From assembly GCF_020080835.1 (NCBI RefSeq), contig NC_058161.1:6426001-6490000 (forward strand): a DNA stretch of 64,000 nt, read 5' to 3'. Made by a program: the position numbers and the translations under genes. The notes beneath the pieces were generated by a model. The model made no database searches and was not told where the DNA came from. It saw nothing but the letters and a program-made list of their open reading frames with translations. The stretch is from Cotesia glomerata. Its lineage: Eukaryota; Arthropoda; Insecta; Hymenoptera; Braconidae. Shown here piece after piece: positions 47,422 to 59,868 of this stretch (positions are counted from its first letter, which is position 1; every line of letters starts with the position of its first letter).

Positions 47422-48167
47422 ATGCCAGTAGAACAAATAGAAGATCCATTCATAAAGGTAAAAGCAACGCCGTCATTAATCAAGTTTGTAAAAAAAAATG
47501 TAAATAACAAAGACGCTCCTGAAAGTATACGGTCGTTGAAAAAGTCATCAAACAAGTCAGACTGTTTATTAAAAGTAGATGCTATTAAGTGGTTAAATAA
47601 TTATTTGATAGAGTACAGAAAAACATCAGATAGTAAAGTTTATTTACATGAATTATTGGATGGTACAAATATTGATTTGCCTAAACCTAAAGTGACACCC
47701 AGAAATCCAATATTAGAAGCAAGAATTAAAAAATTGACGGCCCAACAAAGTAATCGTGAATATCAAGCTATGACTAAGGAAGTTGATCCAGTTAAAAAAA
47801 GATTTCCAGAAGACACCATTGCATTTCAAAGTAAGAAAATTATATAAATATTAAATAGTTATAGAAGTAAAAAAAATTATTAGTTAATTACACTTATTTT
47901 CTCTTATTTACAGTAAAAGAAATAAATAGACAACTTATTGCTATTTTGCAATTTATAACAACTGTGGCTTCGGCGTTTGCATTTGGTTTTTGGGGAATCG
48001 AACTAATTCTTGGTAATCTTGATTTTGGATTCCGTTTGTTACTTGGAATAATATGTGGTCTTATTGTTGCGTTAGCAGATATTTATTTTCTTGCTAAAAA
48101 ATTGAATGAAGATTATATTGAAGTAACAAGACCAATGCCAATTTATACAAAATTACATAAAGATTAA
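47422..48167 (+). CDS. TMEM199: V-ATPase assembly factor TMEM199 (VMA12-like)
   Basis: Two exons: 47422-47830 and 47914-48167; 220 residues. ER-membrane protein needed to assemble the V0 part of the vacuolar proton pump. Family landmarks are the cytosolic SKVYLHELLDGTNIDLPKP, PRNPILEARIKKLTAQQSNREYQ and two C-terminal membrane helices (about residues 145-165 and 172-195, FITTVASAFAFGFWG and LLGIICGLIVALADIYF). Starts only 132 bp after the BLOC1S5 stop on the same strand, so a shared transcript or very short promoter is possible. Its 3' end converges on the CHRAC1-like gene 219 bp away. Confidence 0.92.
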
Positions 48168-48386
48168 TAACTTCCTGAACAAATTTATACAATTGAAGTT
48201 TTTTTTAACTCTGTTATACGATACAAAATATTCCATGATTTATTCGGCAACATTCTAAATGAATATAACTAAAAAAAAAAAGTAAACACTAATTTTGTTC
48301 ATAAATAATAGAATTAAAAATGAATACCAATGAATGTTTATCATAAATAAAAAAATGATATGAAAATTAAAAACTAATAATTTATT

Positions 48387-49000
48387 TCAGTCATCATGTT
48401 CACTTTCACTACTAGATCCACTCATTTTCGAATTGTTTTTACCATTTGATATAGATTTATTATCCTCACTACTATGGTCATCATCATCATCTTCTTCATT
48501 ATCATCATCTTCATCATCGTCTTTTTTTGAATCACTGTCCGAGGCTGAGTCCGAATCCGACTGACTGTCACTATCAGAATCGGAACTACCAGATGAACTA
48601 CTTTGTGCAGCAGCCTCTTTAGCAGCCATCAGTTCTTTGAATTGTCTTACTGTTATTTTGCGAGGCATTATTTCTTTAAGAAATTCTAAAGTCTCATTAG
48701 TTTGTGCCACTTCTGCTAGATGTTTATAGTCTAATGCGTTTTTTTGATTCGCTTTGGTGTAAGCTTCTGTTGCCAAATAGTGGATAAACATTTCCTGATA
48801 AAATAAATAAAATATTTAATAATATATATTAATTAATTAATTAAAAAATTTTTTTAAATAATTACCGTAGCTTTAGTAACTAAAAATAAACCATCCTGCC
48901 CAATAGATTCGACATCCGGTGAACTTTTCATTATTGTACGAACTCTTGCTAATGGTAATCGAAGTTCTCGTATTTTTTGCGGCGTTTGATTCGCTGCCAT
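48387..49000 (-). CDS. CHRAC1: CHRAC1/CHRAC-16-like histone-fold protein
   Basis: Two coding exons: 49000-48866 and 48794-48387; 180 residues. Small histone-fold subunit of the chromatin accessibility complex (with ACF1 and ISWI), dimerising with an NF-YB-like partner. The N-terminal LPLARVRTIMKSSPDV...GLFLVTKATEMFIHYLATEAY...HLAEVAQ is the NF-YC/CHRAC-type fold; FLKEIMPRKITVRQF follows. The C-terminus is low complexity: a Ser/Asp run then an Asp/Glu run. A likely 5'UTR intron (49040-49111; donor read on the minus strand as ATTT|gtaagt, acceptor ttccag) puts the promoter above 49112. Confidence 0.9.
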
Positions 49001-49259
49001 TTTATCAAATTCTGATTGTTTAATAATTAGTAATAAAATCTGGAAAAATATAAATATATTATTTTCAAAATAAATTACTGTTAACTATTTTAAATAATTT
49101 TGTTTACTTACAAATTAAAATGATTACATGAAACCAACAAAATTAAAATACTTCGATTTTGATTATAAAATAAGTTTGGATTTAATATTATTTTAAATAA
49201 ATAAATATAATATTTAAATAAAATAAAATAAATGATATAAAGCGTGAAAGAAATTATTG

Positions 49260-49440
49260 AAAAGTTTACTTATTCGGTTGTTTACATTGAATGACGGTTA
49301 TGTTATACTCGCGAGGCTTACATCGATATCTCGAACTCTCGCACATGCGCACTTGTCACAAGTTTTAAGATGGCGCCTACTGTTTCAGACGGACTAGATG
49401 CCAAGCAGACTTTCGGAAAAGTGCATATGAAATTATAGAA
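49260..49440. promoter_or_regulatory. Candidate housekeeping promoter upstream of CHRAC1-like gene
   Basis: GC-rich relative to its surroundings. It contains a DRE-like CATCGATATC (49321-49330), an NRF1-like ACATGCGCAC, and a YY1/Pho-like AAGATGGCGCC. A 22-codon plus-strand frame starts at the ATG in the last motif (49370-49438). Could be bidirectional. Confidence 0.4.
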
Positions 49441-51963
49441 TAATTATTTAAAAAAAGGTTTTTCAGTAAGAATATCTTCCTTTTAATGATTACATTAAAT
49501 TTTGATTTATAATTCTTAAAAAGAAACTACGGAATATCTTGTGCTAACTGTTCCGTTAAAATCTATTAGTTTCCTGCTTCACCGATAGAGCGCTAAACAG
49601 AATTCATAAATGCGCCACAGGTGTCATGAACTGCTCGCTCTAACCAAGCGTTTCGTGTACTTTTGAATAAATGACAAAAGATACTGTCGAAATTTACAGT
49701 GTGTTTGATTTAAAGAATTAATCAAACATTTTGTTACATAGTATTATGATTATTAAGCCAATAATTGGACACATGTTCTTGGAAAATTGTCATGGATACA
49801 AAAATTACGGATCGGAAAATTTCAACATTATGCGAGGTTCGAATGACCGTTTGATTGTCATCAAGATGAATGGATGAATAATTTTATTGGTTCAGCGATC
49901 CGGTGAGTATACTAACAATGACACAATTACTGCTTAAATAAAATCATTCAAAATATATATAACAAATTTTAAACAGAACAACGATAATTTTCTCAAATAA
50001 TTTACAGGAAGGAAAAATAACTATACTTATAACAACCGTGATTAGAAAAAAAGATTTGAAAAGATTCGGAATGGCTCAAAAAGATTAAAAAAGATTCAAC
50101 TTGACAAATATATAGATAGGGTCATGTGGGGCAAGAGTGCGCAGTGGGTAAGAGTACGCAAACCCATTCATTTGAGTCCCAAATACATGAGATTGCGCAC
50201 TCTTACCCGCTGCGTACATTTGCCCCACATGACTATACATTTTGCAGGGGTCGAATCTTTTTAAATCTTTTTTTTTTTAATTAGGGAATTTATTATTATC
50301 ATAGTAAATTTTTAAAGTTATAAATAAAATTACTTTTCACTATTTTTAGGTTTTCAAAGATCGAAAATTTGTTTATCATTAATTTTAAAACTCGTCAAGA
50401 GCTCGAAACAAAATCTTACGTTCTAAAAATTCTTTCATAGATATAGATTTTGCTTGCAAAAATTATCGTAGTCATTTTTTAAACGCACCGAGGATCCAAG
50501 AAAAGTGCCTATTCGTAATCACTCACACTCTCATGACCGGACCCCACTGAGAATAGTTGAAACGATCTCCTAAGATATTAAAATATGGAGAAAATTTATA
50601 AATAAAAATAATTGAATTTAAAATTTAAAAATTTGTATAAAAGCTTAGTTATTTATCGCTTACTAAAAATTTTTTTGTGTGTTAGATGATTTAAAAGTAA
50701 TTGCATTGAAATTTTTTCGATCGTGTTTATGGCACTAACTTTATCAAAACTTGATCGCCTGTTGATGTGATATCCAATTTTTTTTATCATGCATCTTTAA
50801 TGAACAAATCGTTATGATATAAAATTATGCCCATTACAAATTTATCTATAGCCGAAAAACAATATTCGTAGAATGCTTCAAATAATTTTTTATTGTTGCA
50901 TAATTATTTTAAAATAGTTGTTACAACAAAATACGTAAATTACTTTTATAGCGATGGAAAAGATATGAATAAAAAAATTTTTTTTTATAAATTTATATCT
51001 AAATTACATTCAATGTCAGTATCTCTGAAAATAGATTATCGATAGACAAAGATTACTACACAGAAAACTCCACAGCAATCAGTAATCACCCAACGTGAAA
51101 TGAAGCGTCGGAAGTTGCTTTCCTGAATTTCTATGTCGTTTTAGTTCAAATATCGACAATAGCCGATCCGTGACATAGCACCGAAAACGTACGATATATT
51201 TCGTCATTCAATACACGTAATTCGTGGATGAAACGAGCTTGTTTCGCTTTTAGAAATAAATCTATTTCATGGTACTTTATCACATGTATAATTGAAACTT
51301 TCCTCTTCTTTTTTTTTCTGCAAATTTTGATCATTTTTCTGAAGAGGTTTTCAAACAAATAACAACCCTAAACAACAGTATTGAAATTTCGAATTTATTT
51401 ATTATTCATGACTCGTGATTAGCATCGCCATTAGAAGAAATCATGGCCACAAAATAAAACGCTAAAATCGTGAAGATATAAATTGATTCGCTCACTACTC
51501 GGCGCCATTTTACGTTGATTACAATGCGGTTAGCTTCGTATCTCTTTGGCTACTTCAACCCCACATGTGGCCTACAATATAGTTCCCAGTAACACACCCA
51601 CCCTCAGGCGAAACCAGCCCCCAAACTCAAGAAGTAGTCGAGGCTCAAACAGAGACTTACAGATCGGATAAAAGCTCCGAGAAATGCTCACTCAAGTATC
51701 TTTTCTCTTTTCTCACTTACATGATCACTTTTGGCCAATGACCGCAAATAAAAAACGACTCGACTTTATTATAGAAATAGAACTATTTATCACTTGGACT
51801 TATATATCCCATCAACAATCATTACTTAGACAATTTCCCCTAAAACTGTTTTATATATTATACAATTTCAATACTCACTTGAAAGTATTATCAAGTCAAC
51901 GATTTCGAGTATGTATGTGAGTTTCATCCGTAAATTTATAGCCAGAAAAAAAAATGAAAAAAT
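49441..51963. other. Non-genic stretch before repeat A copy 4
   Basis: No convincing gene. Contains an inverted-repeat element at 50115-50237. A mildly GC-richer patch at about 51480-51690 has no frame of note. A 70-codon minus-strand frame at 51146-51358 is not family-like. Confidence 0.4.
50115..50237. mobile_element. Foldback inverted-repeat element, ~120 bp
   Basis: Left arm GTCATGTGGGGCAAGAGTGC and right arm ending TTTGCCCCACATGAC pair over about 40 bp with few mismatches. Each side is flanked by TA, which suggests a mariner-type target. Confidence 0.7.
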
Positions 51964-52769
51964 TAGAAAAACGGTGGACCCTGAAGGCCATCCGTGCAAC
52001 TTCCCGTGCAACTTCGAGCTTAAAAGTCTGATAAAAGTATCATAGAACAATATTTTTTAAATTCTCAAACTGCACTAACTTTTAAATGAATCAACCGATT
52101 TTCACGCGGTTGGCAGTATTTGATGTAATTTTTTTAGTTTCATGACGAATCTTCAAGTTTGAATTGATAAAACTAGGAAATTTGGAGTAATTCCAAAAAA
52201 ACACTTTTTTTGGTTTTCTTTTGTTCATGATATTTCTTGAACGAATAGACCAATTTTGACCGGCTTGACGGCGATCGACGTAATTTTTTCATGCTAATAG
52301 CTGATTAGTTTTTTAAATCGATCAGTGCAGCCGTTTAAAAGTTATTCCAAAAAATCTCGGAGTTATGTTAAAAAAACTCTTGTTTCCAAATATTTTATCG
52401 AGGATATCTCTCGAACAAATCAACCGATTTCCACGTTTTTGGCGGCGATCGACGCGGTTTTTTAAGTTCTGAAATTATTTTATATCATCAAAAACGATCC
52501 GAGAAGAAATGGCGAAGAAAGGTCAAAAAAACACTTTTTTCGGGTTTCTTTCGTTCACGATATCTCTCGAACGAATCAACCGATTTTGACCGGATTAGCG
52601 ACGATCGGCGTAGTTTTTCAAGCTTAAGAGCGGATTAGTTTTTGAAGTTGATCGATAGAGCCGTTTAAAAGATATTCCAAAAAAACCACTTTCAAAAATG
52701 ATTTTTTTTTATTTTTTTTGAGATTTTTCAAAATTTCTCAAAATCTATCGGTCCGAATCGGTCACATAG

Positions 52770-52770
<1 letters not shown>

Positions 52771-52859
<89 letters not shown>
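52771..52859. repeat. (CA)n microsatellite, left arm
   Basis: About 44 CA units immediately before the retrotransposon. Confidence 0.95.
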
Positions 52860-52861
<2 letters not shown>

Positions 52862-53137
52862 CGTTTCGGGCTTGCTGGGTCCCGCATCGGGCGCCTCCCC
52901 AGGTGGCGGATAGGGGAATGCCCGGCATATCTGCACGTCAGATGCGTCGGGTACCGAGGAAATAGAATACTCGGGGTGGACCAAAACCTAGCAAAAGATG
53001 ATATGAAAATGCCAGATTAATTTCAAACATCGTCTACGGTGCAGAGGGGGGATACCTCAGTGCCGGCGAGAGAAGGCGTGCAAACGGGCCTGAACTCGTC
53101 GTTATCAAGCGACCGTTTGAACAGCGGAGTAGACCCC

Positions 53138-54503
53138 ATGGCTCTGCTGTCTAGCAATGCTAGCAAGGTTACAGGGAGTACGAAATCAGCCCAGATGGCA
53201 GAGAACGGACAACTGAGCAACATTCCTCCAAAAAGTGGACCTTTTGCTCCTGTCACTAATCAAACCTACCGAGGAAGAATCAACTCTGTACCGACCGTTA
53301 CAGGCCAACAGTCACCAATGGAGAGGCTCGGCATCAAGATCGAAGAGTTAGCCGAGTTTATAAAAGACAAGAAGAATCTCCATCATGAGATTAGAAAATT
53401 GGTTACATCTAGCACTACAGCATATAGGTTAGCCAACAAATCACCAGGCATGTCGGCCTCAACGACCCAAACAACTCCGAGACTGACCAAAAAACCACAG
53501 CCACCTTTGGTCACTCCTAAAAAATTACCACAGCAAGTAAAGGACAATAACAAGAAGAGGCAGCTGTCCACGCCCAGCCCTTCTTCAATAATCGAGAAGC
53601 CACCACAGAAAAAGACAGCCCGAGAGGCCGTCTGGACTACAGTAAACCGAAATAGGAAGAAGGAAAAAGAGCACGAAACAGCGGCTCCCCCTAATAAAGC
53701 TCAAAACCAGTCAAGTAAGGGTGCCTCTAAGAAACCGAGGAAAAAGAAGACAAAAACTAAGGCTGTTCTTGTCCAACCAGTAGACGGCCAAACTTATGCT
53801 GATATCCTAAAGGAAATCAAAGCCAAGGTAAGCCCTGTCGAGACGGGCATAGACATAAAGTCTATTAAAAAGACGAAACACGGAGGCGTTCTCCTTGAAA
53901 TGGCTCGAAAGACCGAAGACAGCAAGGCTTTCACCGATGCAGTAAGGTCAGCTGCAGTAAGGTCAGCTGTTTGCAGCCACTGCAAACATCGGCACGGTCA
54001 AGACGCTAACACCAACAACAACGATCGAGATCCTCGACTTGGACGAAATCTCTACCGAGAGCGAAGTCCGTGAAGCACTCAAACGTGAATTCACTTACAG
54101 CCTGGAGGTCAAACGGGTAAATTTGACAAAACCCACACCACGAGGAAATCCGGCAGCCTTCTGCGGAGTAGACGAGGCCAGTGCGATTAAGGCCCTTGAC
54201 AAGGCCCATATAATGATCGGTTGGGTGAACTGTCGTATACGCCCAGTTGCAAAAGTAACCCGCTGTTTTAAATGTCTTAGTTTTGGACACCAAACACGCC
54301 AGTGTGCGGGACCAAACAGAAGCAGGTGCTGCTACAAGTGTGGCGAAGAGAACCACAAGGCCGTAAACTGCACGGAAAAGCCAAAATGCTTCCTTTGTGC
54401 TCCGGACAAAGATGCCCAGGATGGTCTATGCCATATTTCTGGCACTGGAGCTTGCAGGGCATTTCGCACAGCACTTGCAGAAGCCAAGAGAGGGCAGAAA
54501 TGA
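53138..54503 (+). pseudogene. Retrotransposon ORF1 (gag), frameshifted
   Basis: The first in-frame ATG of the left frame is at 53138. That frame is rich in Lys/Pro/Ser (KKPQPPLVTPKK, KKPRKKKTKTK) and runs to about 53990. After a 15-bp tandem duplication at about 53938-53968 the reading continues in another frame (TIEILDLDEISTESEVREAL) to the stop at 54503. Three zinc-finger-like cysteine clusters follow: CFKCLSFGHQTRQC and CYKCGEENHKAVNC are perfect CX2CX4HX4C knuckles, and CFLC...CHISGTGAC is a third, as in R1/Waldo gag proteins. Confidence 0.8.
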
Positions 54504-56745
54504 CACGCATACTACAAGGCAACCTGAATAGATGCGCCTTAGCGCAAAACCTCCTGCGCCAGCGTGTCTTTGAAGATAAAATCAACGTCTGCTTTATCTG
54601 CGAGCAATATCTAAATATCGAAGGTAAAACATGGTTCGCAGACGAAACTGGCACGGCAGCAATTCGGATTGTGAACACAAAGAACGTTACCGTCAACAAC
54701 AGCGGAAGTGGAGCAGGTTTTGTCTGGATTCAAACCCTCACAACCTACTTCATGAGCGTCTATCTCTCACCTAACGAAGGGATTAGTGTGTTCCGACAGA
54801 AACTGGGCAAAGCCTACCGGGCAAAGCCTACCAAATTGTCACCAAATGACTTGGAAAGGCTTCACCAAAAGCGCCGAAGTCTCCTGCCTTAATGGACAGC
54901 ATTGTAGCGGAGCTTTTACCCAAACAGCTGCCGCGGAAGAAGAAACACTACGCTAAAAACAGCGAAGGAACACCCTTCACAACTAAGGAACTACAAGACG
55001 CGGCCAAGTCACTCAAAACAGGAAAGGCATCTGAACCTGATAGCATCCCGGCAGCAGTGATCAAGATTGTAGCCCTGGAATACCCAGACATACTCCTGAA
55101 CACCTACAACGCATGCTTGGCAACTGGCACATTTCCCGCGGTCTGGAAGCGGCAGAGATTGGTTCTCTTAGACAAAGGAAAGGGAACCCCCGTAACACCT
55201 TCGTCATTTAGATCACTCTGTATGCTAGACATTGCTGAAAAACTGCTCGAGAAGCTCATACAAGGGAGACTTCGCAACGACATCGACCGTGCTGGAGGTT
55301 TTGCCACCAACCAGCATGGCTTCCGGAAAGGTCGTTCGACAGTCGGAGCGATCGAGAAAGTTATAAATACAGCAACACAAGCATGGTCTGGTAGCCTCAA
55401 AGCTCGTAAAGTATGTCTCCTCCTCACGCTAGATGTCAAAAACGCATTTAACAGCGCAAATTAGAGAGACATTTTAGATGCTCTGGAGCACAAATGTGAC
55501 GCGGAGCCAGAGAATCTGGCACTAGTCGACAATTACCTGGGCGAAAGAAAGCTAATAGCGGAAACTACGGAAGGCCCACAAGAATACGCCATAACGGCTG
55601 GCGTACCGCAAGGCTCAATAATGGGGCCCGATCTATGAAATGCGGACTACGACGAGCTTCTTGAAATCTCGCTACCAAAGCAAGTAGAGCTAACGGGCTT
55701 TGCAGACGACGTTGCGGCCACGATAGTAGTAGACAGCGTAGAAGAGGCCAAATTACTGGTCCGGGAAACCATTGACGCCGTCGAGACCTGGGTTGATAAA
55801 CACCACCTGAAACTCGCCAAGCATAAAACCGAGATGGTTGTTCTGACACGTCAAAAATGGTTCCCAAAACCATTCGCTGTGGACAAGGAAGGAACAACAC
55901 TGACGTCAACAAGGGCCCTGCGCTATCTAGGGGTAATGATAGACGAGAAACTATCTTTCTGCGAACACCTTGACAGTGCATGCGAGAAAGCTAGCAAGAC
56001 GGTGTCTAGCCTAGCAAGAATCATGACCAACACTATGAGACCAAGAACCAAAAAGAGAAGAGTTCTTCTAGAAGTAGTCCACTCGGTACTGCTTTATGGA
56101 GCAGAAATATGGGCAGACATATTGAAACAGAAAACCTACCGACGAAAAATAGCGGCAGTGCAGCGGCGAGGCGCTCTCAGGGTTGCCTGCGCCTATCGAA
56201 CGGTTTCCGAAGCGGCTATATTGGTCATTGCGGGAGCTGCACCCATCGACCTACTCGCGTTTGAGAGAGCGAAACTCTATGACGCTAAAAACAGTGACGA
56301 AAATATGAAGGACACAAGAACGAGGATAAAGGCGGAAACGCAACAAGAGTGGCAGGACCGATGGACATCGGGAGAGACGGGCAGATGGACGGCACGCCTG
56401 ATCCCAAACATCAACGTCTGGCTTTCTCGGGAATACGGAGAAACGGACTTTTTCTTGACCCAGCTATTGACGGGACATGGGCAGTTCAATGCCTATCTTT
56501 TTAAAATGGGACTGCACAGCACACCAACGTGCAAATACTTCCCAGACAAAATTGACAACGTCGAGCACACGTTCTTTGAGTGTGACCGGTGGAAGGACTA
56601 CAAAAGCAGTACTGATGAAACTATTGGCACCACTTTCTCCCCTGAGAGCTTAGTAACCTGCATGATCAAAAAATAAGATAACTGGTCAGCTGTCGCAGCC
56701 TATGCGCAGCGTCTGTTAAAGGAAAAAATCGCAGAAAGAGACTAG
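54500..56745 (+). pseudogene. Retrotransposon ORF2 (endonuclease-RT), broken
   Basis: Begins ILQGNLNRCALAQNLL, an apurinic-type endonuclease N-terminus, but the rest of that domain is cut short near 54810 and the frame shifts by 54892. The RT follows (GFRKGRSTVGAIEKVI, LTLDVKNAFNSAN, AGVPQGS, active-site GFADDVA at about 55697-55717), then a C-terminal region with a CX3H-type zinc pattern around CKYFPD...EHTFFEC. Premature stops occur at 55462-55464 (TAG), 55636-55638 (TGA) and 56674-56676 (TAA); the natural stop appears to be TAG at 56743-56745. Not functional. Confidence 0.8.
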
Positions 56746-56956
56746 TAACTAGGAGCAACCGTCGTGAGACGCAACACGGACTGGATTGAAGTAATGCTAA
56801 CGCGGTCCCGATCCAGTCTTCCCCGTAACATCTATGGGGAAAGAGAGAGGAGGATGTTTAGTCGGTATTGTTGTCAATAATACTGACTTCCGAGTCCGAC
56901 ATACCCAGGACAAACATCTCGTCCCGGTATACGTAAATGTATTTGACCTCCTCTAT

Positions 56957-57101
<145 letters not shown>

Positions 57102-57103
57102 TA

Positions 57104-58275
57104 CACTGAGAAAACAGTTTGTTTGGCTCAAATGCGCAGATTTATTTGAAATAAATTAAAAATATATATTTAATGTTAACAAATTTCTTTTATTCAAATA
57201 TATATTACTTTGAATCAAATACTACCTCGTTTTGGTTTATTTAACTGAATCGACTCATTTATTTCATTTAAATAAAGATTTGTTAACTATTAACAAATCT
57301 CACTTTAAGTAAATTACACTTGGTGTCGCTACGGTCGTCACTGTTATTTCTCGACGTGATTTGTAAAAAATAAATAATGAAAATTAACTCAGTTTACAAA
57401 TGTATTTTGTTTAATTTTTGTAGAAATAAATAAAATAAAAAAAAATATATCTATATGCTTAGACAAATATGTATTGAAATAGTTAACTATAATAGACATT
57501 AATAATTATGATGCTGAAGTTAGCAGACAGCTGTCAATTTTTTTAATTTTTATTACAGATCAACGATAAAAAACATATTTTAATGCACTTGTAATTTTTT
57601 TTTAATTTTTAGACATGGAACTTTTTAATTAAAATTTTTTCGTGATAATTTTATTATTATAAAATTCCTAAAAATTGACAGATGTTTGTTAATTTATGAA
57701 AATTAAGTTAGCCGTCATCTAAAAATTTTTAGAATTTTTTTTATTGAAAAAATTGTTACAAAAGAAATTTTTTTAAAAAACTTCATTCGTAAAAAACTTG
57801 AAAAATTATAAGTGCAATTTTATAAAAATATTTTCTAGATCTAATTTAATAAATAAAAAAAAAAATTAAAAATTAAAAACGTCGACTAACTTTATAGTAT
57901 TATTGTTAATTTCAGTATAATTAATAATTCCAAAAGAATTGCCCATTTAACCCCAAACGTTCGATATGTCTACTTTTACTACTTTCCTAACTTAAAACTA
58001 AAAATCATTGCTTTGAGTATATTCAAACATACCATTTATTTATAGTTAACAAATCTGACTTGGTTGAAATATATAATTGTTAGCACCAAAGAAATATTTG
58101 TGAACTATAAAAAAATCTGGATTTCATTCAAATATACTGTAACTTTGTCTCAAATAAATCAATTTATTTGTATCAAATAAATATTTCTTGTGATATTTAA
58201 ATAAGAGATTTATTTATAGTTAACGAGCCTCATTTCATTTAAATTTAAATTCATTAATGAACTGTTTTCTCAGTG
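57104..58275. mobile_element. 1.17-kb TA-flanked element with 16-bp perfect inverted ends
   Basis: Starts CACTGAGAAAACAGTT and ends with its exact complement, flanked by TA on both sides (57102-57103 and 58276-58277). No coding capacity, so a mariner-type non-autonomous element. It contains a patch of family B repeat (about 57510-57910) and many TTTATTTGAA words in both orientations. Confidence 0.8.
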
Positions 58276-58421
58276 TAGTGACAACCTCGCGGGGATAGTC
58301 AGGGAAGCTTCCTGTGACCTTCAAATGTCGAGATCTGATGAAAACTCGATTTTTGCAAAACGGGGTGAAAACAATAACTTCCTGAATTTTGAAAATCTTC
58401 GATTTTCTTAGCGGGAAGTTA

Positions 58422-59199
58422 AAAAATTTTGAAATTTTAATAATTCACAATGTAGTCTAATTAATAAAGTACTTCTAGCCTAATTGATATTAGGCTGAGC
58501 ACTCAGTAAACAACCATTGTTGTGGTGACTAATAATTTGACGAATCAAAATTATAATTAATTAGAAAATTTAATCTCGCCGTTATACACAGCATTAAAAA
58601 ATAATTTTAATCACATTTTAATTACAAAATAAAATAATTACATTTTCGATATTTTTTTAATCTTAATTTTTGTAAAAATTATTAAACATACTTTACTATT
58701 GAAAAATCTAATAAATAATTATTTATATCTATCAAAAAATAGAGCTTAATCAAGAAAATCATTTTAAAAAATTTTCTCTGTCTTGAGAAATTTTCTCTGT
58801 CTTAAAAGAAATTTAATTTATTTCAAAATTTTTTCGGCTTGATTCAAGATAATAAAATTCTCCAAAATGGTTTTCTTGTTTCATGATTTTTTCTCTAGAA
58901 TCGAGTTACAGTTTTTTTTGAGGCTGATAAAAAAACGCGAATCTATTATCTTTGATCCTATTTTTGGTGAAGAAACTCAACGGAGCTTGGCCAATTCGAA
59001 TAAATACCTAGTCAGCTGGAATAGCATAAAATAAAAGGTAAAAATAAAAACCTAGAAAAGATTGATTGTCAACTGGGTTAAAATGACGTAAAGAAGAGTG
59101 AAGAGTTACATAAAATGAGTGAGAAAAATGTAGTTAGTACATAGATAGAAAAAGCAAATAAAAAATTTTAAAAGCTATGTATATGAGCAAGGGATGAAG
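58422..59199. other. Noncoding AT-rich stretch
   Basis: No gene seen. Contains debris of the TTGATTCAAG inverted-repeat family at about 58740-58930. Confidence 0.4.
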
Positions 59200-59818
59200 G
59201 GTATAAACGTTAGAAAGCCCATAGTATACGGTCGTAACGTGGCGGACGGCGCTTGCTCGCTCGCCCAAGGGGTCGTGCCGCGCGACGTTCGAGTTGATTG
59301 TCGCAGATCTTATTATCCCTTCTCTCGCGTTTTAGCAAGTAACTAGGGTAGGATCCCTGGGCTTTGGTCCAGGAGTCGTTCTCGTTTGTGTGCACAAACT
59401 CAGAACTCAGATATATGCCACGTTATTGTTCAGTGGCAACCAGATAAAGAGTAAGATAAAGACAGATCGATTGTGCTGAGAGAATGCTCTGGCTTTCGAT
59501 GCTGGTGTTGAACATTATTGAGTAACATAACAGTAAAAGGAGAGCCAGAAGTACAAGTACTAGTAGAAGAGGAGGAGTATATAGTCAGCCCGAGGGTAAC
59601 CTCGTTAGAGCTAATGACGAGGCTCCGCACCGACGCGAAAGGATCTTCATACCTCTTCCCTTTCCTTTAGTTTATCATTCTTCTTATAACATTTCTTCTC
59701 TACCCTCTTTATTCTTCACCATTTTATCCTGAGCTAACTCAGAAAAGGATCGTTTGCGATATTATTTGCGGTCCTATTTTTCGTACCTTTTTTATGCATA
59801 TATACTTAAATGGTAGTA

Positions 59819-59868
<50 letters not shown>

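Noticed and set aside
51146..51358. 70-codon minus-strand frame rich in Lys/Ile
   Set aside because: No recognised family and no supporting exon structure.
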